From: Aphelidium insulamus
Lineage: Eukaryota; Aphelidiomycota; Aphelidea; Aphelidiaceae
DNA: 64,000 bases
Assembly (NCBI GenBank): GCA_036784855.1
Contig: JAZDSV010000001.1
Coordinates: 310,001 to 374,000, forward strand
Direction of reading: 5' to 3'
Under the pieces are notes generated by a model, which did not search any database, was not told where the DNA came from, and worked only from the letters and a program-made list of their open reading frames with translations. The translations under genes and the position numbers were made by a program. Shown one piece after another: positions 9,745 to 20,921 of the stretch. Positions within the stretch are counted from its first letter, which is position 1; each line of letters begins with the position of its first letter.

Positions 9745-11229
9745 TCATGGATTATGCAGCGCATATGCTTCCAAAGTTTCAACTATTTCATCAATGTTGT
9801 ACTCCTTGGCCAGTTGTAGCGCGGTTTTGCCTGCTACATCGGTCCACTGATAAAATGGTTTTGACTGATCACCTTTCCAAGTGCCGAAATGCCGCAGCAA
9901 ATGCTGCAAAATTTTACGATTTTTCGTATAGTGACGGTAGTGTGGCATGCGTGCTATGTAATGCAAAACAGTTTGCCCAAAATTGTCCCGTTTCGTGACG
10001 AGAATTGGATACTTTAAAAGCACTATGACGTATGGACACTTGCAGCGGGTCACAGCTACATGGAGCAGCCCCATACCATCGCTTGTTTCAGCGTTAACAT
10101 CACTTCCAGCGTCTACCAGAAATTTCGTGAGCGTTCTACTGCAAGCGCCAACGGCATGATGAAGAAGGTTCCATCCCAAACGATCACGATGACGTATCAT
10201 TAAATCCAGTTGTCCAGTTTGGCGGTCAACTTCCAGTAATTCGCGGGCAGTTGCCTCCTTGCCTTTCGCTACGGCATGCATTACGGGTGGTCGCTGGTTA
10301 TTGTCCGTTTGTGTACGAAGTGAGGGAAATGTCCGCGCAAGCCAGTATACCGTAAATCGGCGCCCATTCGCAGCTGCAAATGCCAATATATTCTCGCCAT
10401 TATCTCCTAAGATCTGGACAATACGTTGCTGGGCCAAATCAGGCGGTACATCGGACACACCAGAACCACATCCCAGCAAATACTTGATGCAATTGATAGA
10501 GCCTTGAGCGCCGGCAACCAACAGTGGATGCCTGCTGCCTGTGCCATCTAAGGAATAAAAATCCATCTTCAACATGTTCATAATGTGCGCCACGATTATG
10601 ACTTGATCTTGCTTGATGGCGTCTATCAATTTCTGGTGAAGCAGCTTGATATCCCTTGAACTGCTTATGATGTCTGATAAAGAGGTAGCTAGATGTGCTA
10701 GCAAAATTACTGGTGCACTTGGAACCGCACTATCTGCTTTTCGCTTGTGACCAGCTTGTCGTTCCAACACGGTTTCCCGCTCCGTAGTTGATGCTTCCAT
10801 TATCGGTCTAGTCGGCATGTCAGTATCAGCCATTCGTTTGTGGCCAATTTGTTGCTCCGTTTCGATGGCGCTTACAGCAGCTGTCATTTCCAGTATGGCT
10901 TCACTTGGCAATTCAGTGTCCGCCATTTGTTCCCGAAAATATTGCTCCAATGGAGTTTCGCTTTCAGCAGCTGTTGTTACTATCGGTCCACCTGAAATTT
11001 CAGTGTCAGCCATTTGTTCGCGGCCAATCGTATACATGTACGATTGCATGTCACCTGATTGTCCAGTAATGCAATGCTCCATCACTGCATCAGTCACGTC
11101 GGGAGGAGCATACCACACTTGACCTTCATCGCGAGCATGGAACCATTGCAAGAATTTGTCGTGGCCGACTGTTGCCTGGCATTGCACTATAAGGATAGAT
11201 GCCAGAGACATGCGCATAAATTTGATCAT
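9745..11229 (-). CDS. Secreted ankyrin-repeat protein with internal 31-residue repeats; orphan
   Basis: A single uninterrupted reading frame of 494 codons, unlike its intron-rich neighbours. The N-terminus (MSLASILIVQCQATVG, residues 7-22) looks like a signal peptide. Residues 70 to about 190 hold four tandem units of 29-31 residues opening REQMADTE, REQMADTE, HKRMADTD and HKRKADSA. Residues 230-490 hold ankyrin-like repeats, for example GWNLLHHAVGACSRTLTKFL, DGMGLLHVAVTRCKCPYVIV, NFGQTVLHYIAR and GKTALQLAKEYNIDEIVETL. Ankyrin repeats behind a signal peptide are unusual, since most are cytosolic. I do not recognise the family. It could be a secreted or surface protein, or the hydrophobic start could be fortuitous. 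Confidence 0.8.
   Translation of the reverse strand: MIKFMRMSLASILIVQCQATVGHDKFLQWFHARDEGQVWYAPPDVTDAVMEHCITGQSGDMQSYMYTIGREQMADTEISGGPIVTTAAESETPLEQYFREQMADTELPSEAILEMTAAVSAIETEQQIGHKRMADTDMPTRPIMEASTTERETVLERQAGHKRKADSAVPSAPVILLAHLATSLSDIISSSRDIKLLHQKLIDAIKQDQVIIVAHIMNMLKMDFYSLDGTGSRHPLLVAGAQGSINCIKYLLGCGSGVSDVPPDLAQQRIVQILGDNGENILAFAAANGRRFTVYWLARTFPSLRTQTDNNQRPPVMHAVAKGKEATARELLEVDRQTGQLDLMIRHRDRLGWNLLHHAVGACSRTLTKFLVDAGSDVNAETSDGMGLLHVAVTRCKCPYVIVLLKYPILVTKRDNFGQTVLHYIARMPHYRHYTKNRKILQHLLRHFGTWKGDQSKPFYQWTDVAGKTALQLAKEYNIDEIVETLEAYALHNP
10660..11022 (-). repeat. Four tandem coding repeats (about 31 codons each)
   Basis: Within the secreted ankyrin protein, four units share the core MADT/KADS followed by a Pro-rich and then a Thr/Glu-rich stretch. 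They begin at residues about 70, 99, 130 and 161. The divergence shows they are not a recent expansion. Confidence 0.8.
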
Positions 11230-11332
11230 ATTTTTTTGGGAATGTCGACGATCAAGATGCAGCCTGCCCCCTTGAGATCAGTAATCAGTGATCACGCGTA
11301 AATACATACATATGGCATCGATGTTGTACACT

Positions 11333-11345
11333 ATATATATATATT

Positions 11346-11398
<53 letters not shown>
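11333..11398. repeat. (TA)n followed by (GT)n
   Basis: Compound dinucleotide repeat in the 257-bp gap between the divergently transcribed ankyrin gene and POC5. I see no gene in the gap. Confidence 0.9.
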
Positions 11399-11399
<1 letters not shown>

Positions 11400-11486
11400 T
11401 GTGTGAGTGAGTGAGTGAGTATAATATGTGACATTGTGGATTAACCGTGGAGGCCTGCAGCACATTATCATCATTTTATTCATACA

Positions 11487-12842
11487 ATGTCCACAGGCGT
11501 CCCACCTCGACCTCCGCGCCGCTCGTCCGTGCCAGCAGCTGTGCCCCCAGCAGTGTCATCCGAACGATTACCAGCACCAGACCATCCTGACGCCGCAAGA
11601 ACGGCCGATGATATGCCTGCTGCCACAACCGGCCAAATTAATGCCGACTGGTTGCAGCGGAAATGCCACCAGACAATTGCCGACGCATTGTCCAACCTGT
11701 CTGTGCAGCTGAGTGTACGCCCTGGTTCGTAGTGTAGCGTGCTGACACTGCCACGTCACGTGTGTCAGGCGACAGTTGGCGAGTGTGCGCTACTGTTTGG
11801 GCAGACTGTCGAGGAACGGCATGCAGCGCAACTTGCCGACCGCATGCGCGATCTTGGCGCCGAGAGAGATCGCCAGCTAGCAGTTGTTGGCGAGATGACC
11901 GCATCAATGGAGCTGCAAGAGCGGCTCATTGCTCACTTGGCGGAGCGTCGTGATGGCGCTGGAAGGGTATGGCCGTGAGCTCTTGCCCTTTATTTGACAG
12001 ATTAGTTGGGCCTTCGCAGCTGCATGGAAAGGTGGCGGCGGCGTACGAGGATGCCGGCGGGGCTCGCTGTACACGTGGCGCGTTTGAAATATACTCGATA
12101 TGCACTTCAACGACATTGGCGGCAGTGGCACCGACAGATAAACTCCCATGTCAAAGCCCGCGCGGATAAATCTGTTCACGACGCGCAACAATCCTGCAAA
12201 AAGACCGTCGAGGAGGTACCGGTCAATACGTTGATATGGTAGTTTACTTTTCTGTTGTCTGATACTTTGGCTGTGCAGTATGAGCAGCAACTGGCGGAAC
12301 TGCGAGACTCATTGACGCGGCTTCAGGCGGACAAGCGCGCCTATGCCGAACAGCTGAAACAAGCCGTGCTGCGCGGCGTGTGTGCACTAAATATGGAAAC
12401 TATGGGAGCGCTGCTGGGCGGCGAGCGACACTCGCATCGAACCGTTCCCGACTCCATGATGGATTCAACGGCAGCCACGATGCTTAATGCGATGACCGCC
12501 GCGCCAAAACTGCTCAAGGAATTAAAACAGCCTACCGAAGTAGTGCACACTACTCGTCAGCAACAATCATCTCCGCCATCGCCATCTATTCCCGCGCCGC
12601 TTCTCACACCCAGCAAAAAGACTGACGACGCGCCTTCTGTTCAAGTACCGATTGTGTCGATCCCAATTGTTACAGAGCATAATCGACGCGGCAGCATCAA
12701 AAGTGGAATCAATGAGACGGGCGCCACACAGTACGGCGGCCGCGTGATTGTGCCGGGCAGACCTGGCCACACCGGGTCGCCGGCCACATTTATAACTATT
12801 CGTGACGACGGCGAGAAGCGCGGCCGGGGTCCTCGCCGATAG
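11487..12842 (+). CDS. POC5: Centriolar protein POC5
   Basis: POC5 is a centrin-binding protein of the inner scaffold of centrioles and basal bodies. The diagnostic block is LAELRDSLTRLQADKRAYAE followed by LKQAVLRGVCALNMETM, matching the family motif AFMRGVCALNLEAMTMF. Upstream exons give a proline-rich start, a coiled coil (ERHAAQLADRMRDLGAERDR), and a Trp/Arg-rich helical segment MERWRRRTRM and LQRHWRQWHRQINSHVKARA like the centrin-binding repeats. Introns lie near 11726-11768, 11968-11998 and 12216-12279. The tail is low-complexity and basic. Together with IFT38 it indicates a centriole and flagellum. Start ATG at 11487. Confidence 0.88.
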
Positions 12843-12954
12843 GCATTACATACGCAAACCATAAACCGACGTGTTATAACTATGCCTGTCAACATGATCG
12901 CAGATTTTATTGCAACCAACAACAGCCACGCGGTGCAACTGACTATGTAAGCGA

Positions 12955-14207
12955 CTAGAACGCCATAGTGTCGATCATGGTGCCCAGTGACTGAACAATG
13001 TTGTTGGACATGGCTAGGTGTGCCTGCTCCTCCAGGTGACGCTTCGGGTCCTGGCGGCCGACATGGCGTGTCTTTAACTCTTCCGCCGTCATGGTCGACT
13101 CTTCTAGCACGCTCTTGTTGTACAGTTCAGACAGACGCAGCATTTCCTGAAGGACGAATTATGAACAAAAGTATAAGCTATCAATGCCACAGCAACCTTG
13201 ACCGAGTTGAGATTCTGTGCAGAGTGCACAGACGAGTCAAGCGGTTTCATGCCAAACGTCCAGTTCTTCTTGTGCAAATTCATCAGCATCTTTTCCTCCA
13301 GCTGGTTTTTGCGGTAATTGATTGCCAGCGAGTAGTAGTGGCGGTTCAGCCCGTGAATAAGTGCCTAACATTGTCAGTTACAAGTCTTGCACATACAACT
13401 GCTACAGCGATACATGCCTGGATGCTAGGCTTATTCAAATGTCCAATATTTGAGGTGGTTTGCCGCGGCTCCTGGCCGGTCATCATGGCCTGGGGCGCGA
13501 TAGAGCGGAAGGCATCGATTACAACTTTGCCCTTGACCGACTGAATTGGATCAATAACCACGGCGGCGACGCGCGCGTGCAGCTTTTCAAACGCCTGGTG
13601 CGTCTGTATATCTACATTGGACAGCCAGCAGCCAAAACCGGGATGCGAGTGATACCAGCCGACCACCGACTCGGGTCTACGAATGGCAAGAAGGGCTATA
13701 AGTGCCGCCGTGGTAACGGCAACGTACCGTCCCGTTTGAACCAGCATGTCCATCATCTTTGCCTGAAATGCCTCATCCACAGACTCCACGGACACGCCAG
13801 TACCACTATACGAAACACATTGAGACACAGAGTGGATATGGATATACAGACACCGCCGTACCTCTGCGGCATAGCAAACACATCCACCACCTTGATGGTG
13901 TAGTCGTCCACAAACTCACCCAGCATCAGACCCATCACCTCCATGGGAACTCCAGCCCGGCCTACCAGCGAGTGCGGTGTTAGCAATCATCACTGCATGC
14001 ATCACTACTGACGCTGTACCGTGCTTGAGCATCTGCACGAGGGACATGGTCAGTCACTGAGTGTCGGGCAAGTAGTCATACCTTCAGAAGCGCCAGTGAA
14101 GACAGGTGGACCTGCTCTGAAGTGTCTTGCGTTGGCTGGTCGATCGCCGGGCCCTGTTGGCGCATTCCCGCGGCCGCCTGGCCAAAGAGTCGCTGCAAGC
14201 GGTCCAT
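12955..14207 (-). CDS. PSMD14: 26S proteasome lid deubiquitinase PSMD14/Rpn11
   Basis: This is the JAMM metalloprotease that removes ubiquitin chains at the proteasome. The start [15 protein letters not shown] and the block [19 protein letters not shown] match the family. The catalytic glutamate lies in [10 protein letters not shown], and the JAMM motif reads [19 protein letters not shown]. Further on come [40 protein letters not shown] and the C-terminal [15 protein letters not shown] and [16 protein letters not shown]. At least five short introns break the frame, one near 13806-13862 and one near 13686-13730. Start ATG at 14205-14207, stop TAG at 12955-12957. All active-site residues are present. 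Confidence 0.97.
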
Positions 14208-14927
14208 TTAGAGTGTGATTGCTAAATAAGGTGGATTAGGGATCCTAATGCCTAATGCCTAATCTTCACAGAATGCTCAAGGAGGTATTTAATGCTCAAG
14301 GGTGCGTAATTACGTAAAGATACATATGCTCAATATACATATGATACTCTGACACGAGCCGTTCAGCTCGTAGCATGGAACAATGTATTTGTCCGACGTG
14401 CAAATGAAGTGTACTAGAGCGTGGAAACTCGGGTCTGTAGTTTGCATGCATTTACAATCGCAATGTGGTTGATGAAGCGGGCAAAGACATAATATGTATC
14501 ATGTCATGTAGACAATATCAATACTTCAGAATTGATGAAGCCTGACATTCTGGCTTGGACAGTTACTGATGCCAAATAGTTTGGGTAGTAGCCAGTTTTT
14601 CATACAACAACTTCTAATGCCTGTGTCTAAGCTACTCGATAATGCAAACTTGTATTATCGAGTACTTCACAAGTGTATGTGTTTAAGCGCACTTGTATAC
14701 AGTCTTGACAACAATGGAGTGGCGCAGTGCTGGTGGCAGCAACGATGTTCTCTCATGCAGTCCTGTTTTGACCGTGTTCATGACACATACTACACAAGTT
14801 GGTCAATATCACATGCAATGTATGTGTGCATTGTATTTAAGGCCACAATTATTTGACCCCTGGCCGAACAGGGACGAAAAGATCGAATAATAAGCAATCC
14901 ACACAAATTTTACACGTTTTCGCGACC
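14208..14927. other. Intergenic stretch, nothing recognised
   Basis: About 720 bp between divergent PSMD14 and tetraspanin genes. It is AT-richer than the genes. I see no conserved coding frame, RNA gene or clear repeat. Promoters for both neighbours must lie here. Confidence 0.6.
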
Positions 14928-15876
14928 ATGAAGACCGGCTCCCACCGATTCCTGATGGCGCTCGTGCGCGGCTCTGTCGGGCTGCTGGCTGTCATGTCGC
15001 TGCTATATGTGCTGGCGATAGCGCTGTACTTTGCGTGGTGGATGAGCGTGCGGCCCGATTTCGACTCGCATCGCACCTTTACGCTGTGCACAGAGTTTCT
15101 CGTGCCGCGCGCCAATGATCGGGCCTCGTTCATGGAGCGAGCATGGCTCGCCTACCACAGACTTGTGCTGCCGCTCACCGCCAACGCTGTGTGTACGTAG
15201 CTATTTTTGCTGGCAGCTGTATGTTGATGGCTGACATGGACACACCACAGTGTCGCTAGCGGATGGTTTGGTATCGCTTCTTGCGGTGGCCATCGCATTC
15301 GTATCCCTGTGCACGCACCGCCGCTTGTTGCCGCTGCTGCTGTGCTTTGCATTCTTGGTCATGATAATGATGCACGGGCTGACGTCGCTGTCCGTGTACG
15401 ATGGGCTTGGCCTGACTGATACGCGCAGTGTAGCGCTAGAGTGCTGGCAGCATTCGTGGTCCGACGAGCACCGTCTTGCATTCCAGCGTTCGGAGTACTG
15501 TTGTGGATTCGAGAATTCCACGCACTTGGTCGTGCCACTGCCCGCCAACAGTACCGACAGATGCGCCAGTCGCATCGTGCCAGTGTTGCACGGTTGTGCC
15601 GGCACGCTGTCGGCGCAGCTCTCTACCGTCCATCTCTGCTCCAGCCTGTTCCTGTTTATGCCGCTGACTGCGTACGCGCTGGTCATGCTCCTGTCCATCG
15701 CCATGTACCGATTGTACCGCCGGCAGCAGGCGCTTGACGTGCAAGAGACGTGGATGCGCAACTATTCGCGCCCAGGTCCTCTGGTACATGACCGGGGCAA
15801 CGAGCGCGACCCGCTGCTGGCCGAGGATTTTTACATTGGCCGGCCGGGGCTGCGCACAATTGGTCGAAAACATTAA
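14928..15876 (+). CDS. Tetraspanin
   Basis: Four hydrophobic segments are visible: VGLLAVMSLLYVLAIALYFA, GLVSLLAVAIAFVSL, LLPLLLCFAFLVMIMM and LFLFMPLTAYALVMLLSIAM. The large outer loop carries the tetraspanin CCG motif (EYCCGF) and further cysteines in DRCAS and HGCAG. Tetraspanins organise membrane microdomains at the cell surface and endosomes. The cytosolic tail contains ERDPLL, an acidic dileucine of the type that sends membrane proteins to endosomes and lysosomes. One intron near 15193-15250 splits the first loop. Start ATG at 14928 after a 5' leader. The subfamily cannot be named. Confidence 0.85.
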
Positions 15877-16025
15877 ATGCCTTAAATTGAGATACATATA
15901 TGCATACATGCAGTCTGTTGTTCTTGTGCTCACTCACAAGGATTATGTGGAGGTAAAGGTGAAGGATAGTCTGTAGGCCTATGAGAGAAACAAGAAAAAA
16001 AACTGAAAGAAATGGGACAAAAAAT

Positions 16026-16132
16026 GCTCCAGGTGAGGGTCGAACTCACGATATCCGCGTTTCTTGCGAAACGGTTAAATAGCCTTAACCTGACTATAAG
16101 CACGGCGCATTAGACCACTATGCTACTGGAGC
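16026..16132 (-). tRNA. tRNA-Ile (anticodon UAU) with an intron
   Basis: On the minus strand the acceptor stem GCTCCAG pairs with CTGGAGC at the other end. The D stem GCAT/ATGC, anticodon stem CCGTG/CGCGG and T arm GTGAG-TTCGACC-CTCAC are all present. The anticodon loop starts C-T-TAT-A (anticodon at 16096-16098), giving tRNA-Ile for AUA. A 34-nt intron (16061-16094) sits after position 37, the standard eukaryotic place. The mature sequence resembles human tRNA-Ile(UAU), which also has an intron. A CCA end is not encoded. Confidence 0.93.
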
Positions 16133-16415
16133 AGTTGCCATTTGTTGCGTTGTAATTAATTTTCTACTGTGTACATATCATTATGCACGTTCTATCGGAC
16201 ATTAGCTTCAGCACTTGCCAAGAACAAATGTAAACTCTGAATATCAGCTTCTATATCTATTCGGTGGTTCTGGTTCTGCGAAGCGCTTCAAATCGTCTCG
16301 AGCTGGTCAGCTCATGTCGCAACATTCTAGACCGTATCCGGTCATGGTCTCTACCATGGTAAAGCACCACACCGCTACACACAGATGAAGATTCAAATAC
16401 CAATCACTGCTGCCC

Positions 16416-19400
16416 TTACCCCTCATTCCAGTAGGCAGTTTGAGTGTAGACAGATGTAGTTGATAACTTGGGCTGGCAATCCGCGGTGAGCGGTAGAGGT
16501 TTGTTGGGAGGAGGGAGAATCGGTCCAGCCTTCCCTGTCTCGTCATTGAACTTCACTAGCACAGGCTCAATGCTGTCAAGAGGCGGCAGCTCCACCAGCT
16601 CCATTTCTCCATGCTCCACTCCAGCTGATGCAGGCGCGAGATCAAGGGGTGATATGGCTGGCGGCGTGCTGCTTTCTGAGGACGGCGTACCGCTGGCTAT
16701 TGTCAAATCCACAGACGGAGACTCTTCAATGCGCCCGCCTCCATCCGATACAACAAAAAAGTCAACTTGTTCCTTTCCGCCAGATTGATCATCATCGGAA
16801 GATTTGGGCTCGCTAGACAACAATGTACTCTTGATCATGGTATATGGGTACGGTTCCGCGGGAGGCTCACATATCCGTGATGCACGCCATAGTTTGTCTT
16901 CGTCCAAGATTATCGCGTCGTGGGCCAAAAACCGCTTGGTAAACTCATCGACTTTGAATGGGTACGCCGTTATCTTTTGCAGCTCCACCAATTTGGTGAA
17001 CGTATTGGCAATCATCCTGTTGGTGGTCAGACACTTTCAATAGTAGAAATTAAATAGAGACTTTACCTCATTTTGGCATAGTTGATCATTCCGTTAGGCA
17101 AGCGATCCTTTCCGTTGGCCTCCTCAATAAAAATCAAATCGCTCAAGTGAATTCCCATGAACGGGATACCGCCCAGAATACCGCCATTCGTCTGCGAGTC
17201 GGCACGCGTATCCATCTTGTCCAGCACCTCACGACGGTACGTCATGTAGTTGCGCGCCGCCGAGAATGTGGTCGACAGGTGACGCCATGATAATTGAAAG
17301 CGGTTGGGAAGCAGTTTCCACGTCTTCTTCAATCGCTGGATACAGGTCATGGACAGTGCCGCAACGATTTGAAGGCACGTGTTGAAATTATGCCATTTGA
17401 AACACAGCTTGGCCACCTGGATAAATGTCTTGAGCACATCAGCGCGCATCTTGACATCCTGACACATGCACACTTCCGTGGCCACCCAGTACGAAACGTT
17501 GTTGAAGCGCTCAATCAGGGCGGCCAGCCTCGGTGCGCGGTACAGTTTCGACTTTGACTTGTACATCAGATCTAGCGGTCGGATGGACTGAAACAGTTCA
17601 ATCTCAATCAGAGTTAGCTGCTTGAAGATTTCCACGGGGTCCAGCGACGAGAGAGCAGCATGTGTGCGCTTCGACGGCTCCGGCTGGGTCCACATAATTC
17701 TCGGCTTGGTTGAGGTTGCTTCCCGATGGTCGGGGCGCAGCGTCGATGGATGAGATGCCGCGATGCTGTTTGGGTATTGCAAATTGTTGGCAACAAACTT
17801 GTCATAGAGCGACATTCTGCACGGACCGGTGAGCATTCGAATTTGCTTCCGCTCATGTGTTGCCAGATGGCCTTCCACAAAACTAGCAATGCGCGGCAAA
17901 AGCAGCAACAGCTCTTGTCTTTCCGACTCAATATCGGGATGCGCATCAGCAACACTGCTCGTTGCTGGAGCAGCAATAAAGTCCAGATAACAGTACTCGG
18001 ACAGCCACATATACATCACATTTACAATGCTGCGCAAAATGAGTTTAAAGTGCAAGCCAGCACAAAAACACATTATCTCATAACATCAACTTATCACAAC
18101 TTATAATATCACAAATCACAACTTACCGAAACAAAATTTTCGGAGCATCAGAGTCTGCCAAGACCCAAATGTGGCCGACGCGACCTTCACCCGACGACGG
18201 CGCGGCCAGAGAAGTTGAAGATTCTTTCAGTTTGGAACACTTTTCAGACCACGTGAAAAAACGGCTCTCAAGCGCCTCCCAAAGATCGGTCTCGCTCAAG
18301 TAGTAGCGATATGTCAGCAAAAAACTGTTGGTGAAGCCGGGGTACGTCTCGTCCACCTCAGCATTGAGCAGGAGATTGTACAGCACGTCCAGCTCGCTGG
18401 CAATAATAATACGCTCGGCATCCGAGTTGATCTCCTCCACAATCGGCAATTCACTCTTGGCGGTGGAGGTGCGCAATTTACGTCGGACGGCCGCGGCATT
18501 CTTTCGACGCTGTAGCGGTGTCAAGTCATCTTCACACTCGGCAAAAGTGGGAGATTGAAGTTGCTTCTGTGGCTGTTGTGGAGAGCGCGGCGGGGTCTGT
18601 ACGACTGCCGACTGCACCAAGGTCTCATTGGACCCTTTTGTTCTCAGAGATGCCACTCCGCTGTCGTGGCTTTGCACACTGCGCACCTTGCGAACAGACG
18701 AAGATCGACCAAGCGTGCAAGCAGTCGAGTTTTCAGCAGCAGAGCTACGTTGCGCAATAATTGTCCCACTCGTCCCACTGCCAGACGGGGCACGTGACAG
18801 GAAGCGACGCTGCATGCGCGATGGACTCGGACCGGACAATGTCCAATTACGACGCGGCTTGCGGTCAGATTTCGTGCGCGACACTCCGGATGCCGTGTTG
18901 CTGGAGCGACGTGGCAGTATCGTGGATCGCGATCGGCGCAGCTTTAGCATCGCATCACCGCGCGCTGCACCATCCAAATCATCATCGGCACCGCTCTTGC
19001 GCTGCTCCGCCAGCTTGATCTCGAACACGCCAAAGAGAGACGTGGCATTAATGCCGCGGATGTTGAACTCTTCGGCAGCCGCGGGAACAGCCGGAGACTT
19101 GGCTGTCGGGGTGGTGGGCGAGCATGATCCAACATCCAGCAAGTCAATGCCACGTGTGGCACCATCCCCGCCAGTCTCTTCCACTGCCAATAACTGTAGC
19201 TGCTTCTCGCTGCTGGCTTGTTGCTGCTGCTGCTGCTTCTGTTGCGCGCGGCGTCGATGGAATAATGAGGTGGACTTGCGGCGCAGGATATCGGCACCAG
19301 ATTGTGCACGCGATGAAGGCGCTACTTCAGCCACCGCCACCTCGGCCACCGCCGACGCTGAGGACCCGCTCGACGACGGCGCCTGTTTACCGCCGCGGTG

Positions 19401-19424
19401 CAGAGATTTCAGACGCGACAACAT
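16416..19424 (-). CDS. RasGEF (CDC25-domain) protein, here called RasGEF A
   Basis: This is a guanine nucleotide exchange factor for Ras-type GTPases. The N-terminal third is Ser/Arg-rich and low in complexity (start MLSRLKSLHRGGKQ at 19424). A REM domain follows: VDETYPGFTNSFLLTYRYYL and LWEALESRFFTW. The catalytic CDC25 domain includes LIEIELFQSIRPLDLMY, APRLAALIERFNNVSYWVAT, RADVLKTFIQVAKLC, FNTCLQIVAALSMTCIQRLK and GIPFMGIHLSDLIFIEEANG. Introns lie near 18074-18122 and 17016-17062. The C-terminal tail is Pro/Ser/Glu-rich. The stop at 16416-16418 directly follows a possible GTAAGG donor, so another 3' exon cannot be excluded. The Ras target is unknown. A CA tract lies just upstream of the start codon. 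Confidence 0.88.
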
Positions 19425-19597
19425 TTTACGCGCGCCCCGTGTGTGTGTGTGTGTGAATGCAAAGGCGAAAAGTGGCGCAGCAAGATCTCTGTCCAATAAT
19501 CGGCGCCCCTTTAATCAATCACACGATCGGCGACTTGCTGTGTCGCTTGTATAGTGTTCATCTGTCCATGAAGTATGTATATTGGTGCCAGATGGCA

Positions 19598-20885
19598 TTA
19601 ACGGCGACGCAAAGATCTGGACCGAGATGGACGCCGACGATATCCCTCACGGGAACTAGATTTGTCTCGACGGTGACGTCGCTCCCGCGAGCGGCTAGAT
19701 CGTCGTGAGCGGGGTGCAGGAGATGGCCGACGACTATGCCGGCTTATTGAGCGTCGACGACCCCGACTAACTACACTAGACACATCGCTGTCTGACGCCG
19801 ATCCATCGCTGCTGTCACTACTGGACAGTGTGGACTCGGTGTCGGAATGGGCGCTGGCGGCCGCTGCAGAATTCTTGTCCACCATGGTCGACATATTGAC
19901 CAGATGTTCGCGTAATTCATCGCTATATGAAACAAATGAGTCAATAAATAGTACGGGTATTTAAAACATACGTCAGTGGACCAAGACCAATGCTGGTGTA
20001 GAAATTGATGGCGAACCGAGTATCCTTTGGCGATTCACGGGGAAACATTCCAGCAAAGCTAGGGGCCATCAAGGCGTCGTTAAAACGTTCTTTCAGCGCC
20101 TTCATGCCCATAGCTTCCGCCAATTCTTGCAGCAAGATCTTGATGAAGATACGGCTGGATGATGTGGTGTCCTCTTCAGTCAAATGAATGCACCGCAACA
20201 CAACCCACGGTAGTGCGTCCGTGTAGAACAAGTGCCCGAAAAACTTGGCCATATTCCGAATGCGATTCGTCTCAAACCGGTGAATGCTCATGTAGGACTC
20301 GTTGAACTCTTCACAAAAGCAATCGGCCCACATGCGGTTCATTTTGCAAAATCGCTCGCCTATCAGGCCATAGTACTTTTCGTACGATCGTTCCTGGCTG
20401 CAGCACTCGATAATCATGTTGCACATCTGCGTCTCGTGTCCCGGCTTCAGTGTTATTCTCATTAGTTTGTGGCAAGCTTCTTCAAAGTCCACGCTTGACA
20501 TCAACGTCAAATAGATTAGTCGGCGCAGCTCCACAATGTCATTGTCTGTCTGGTCGTGGATGGCCATTGTCTTGTGCAGTTCTGCCAGATCTCTGTCGCG
20601 ATCATCTCCGCCGTCTGCTTCCTCGTCTCCATCGCCCGCCTCTGATCCTTCGTCGGCGTCGGAATCCTCGCCAAGGATCTCTTGCTTGATCTGCTTGTAC
20701 TTTTCTTCATTCTCCTCAAACAGCGGATCCGCCTTGAACACATCCAGCGACTCCTCGCAGTTGAGCTCGTCGTCCAACGCGATAAAGTGTGTAATCTGGT
20801 CCTCTTCCTCCACCAGATCCAGCTCCTCCATCTTGCTGGGGTTATCCTGCGACAAATGAATTAATGTATGAGGAAGAGTATATGC

Positions 20886-20921
<36 letters not shown>

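Noticed and set aside
13346-13828. Separate MPN-domain gene (eIF3f or CSN5)
   Set aside because: The fragments join by splicing into one PSMD14/Rpn11 protein with its characteristic [12 protein letters not shown] and QDPKRHLEE motifs.
18628-19554. 308-codon open frame on the plus strand
   Set aside because: Antisense shadow of the low-complexity N-terminal exon of RasGEF A; no family similarity.
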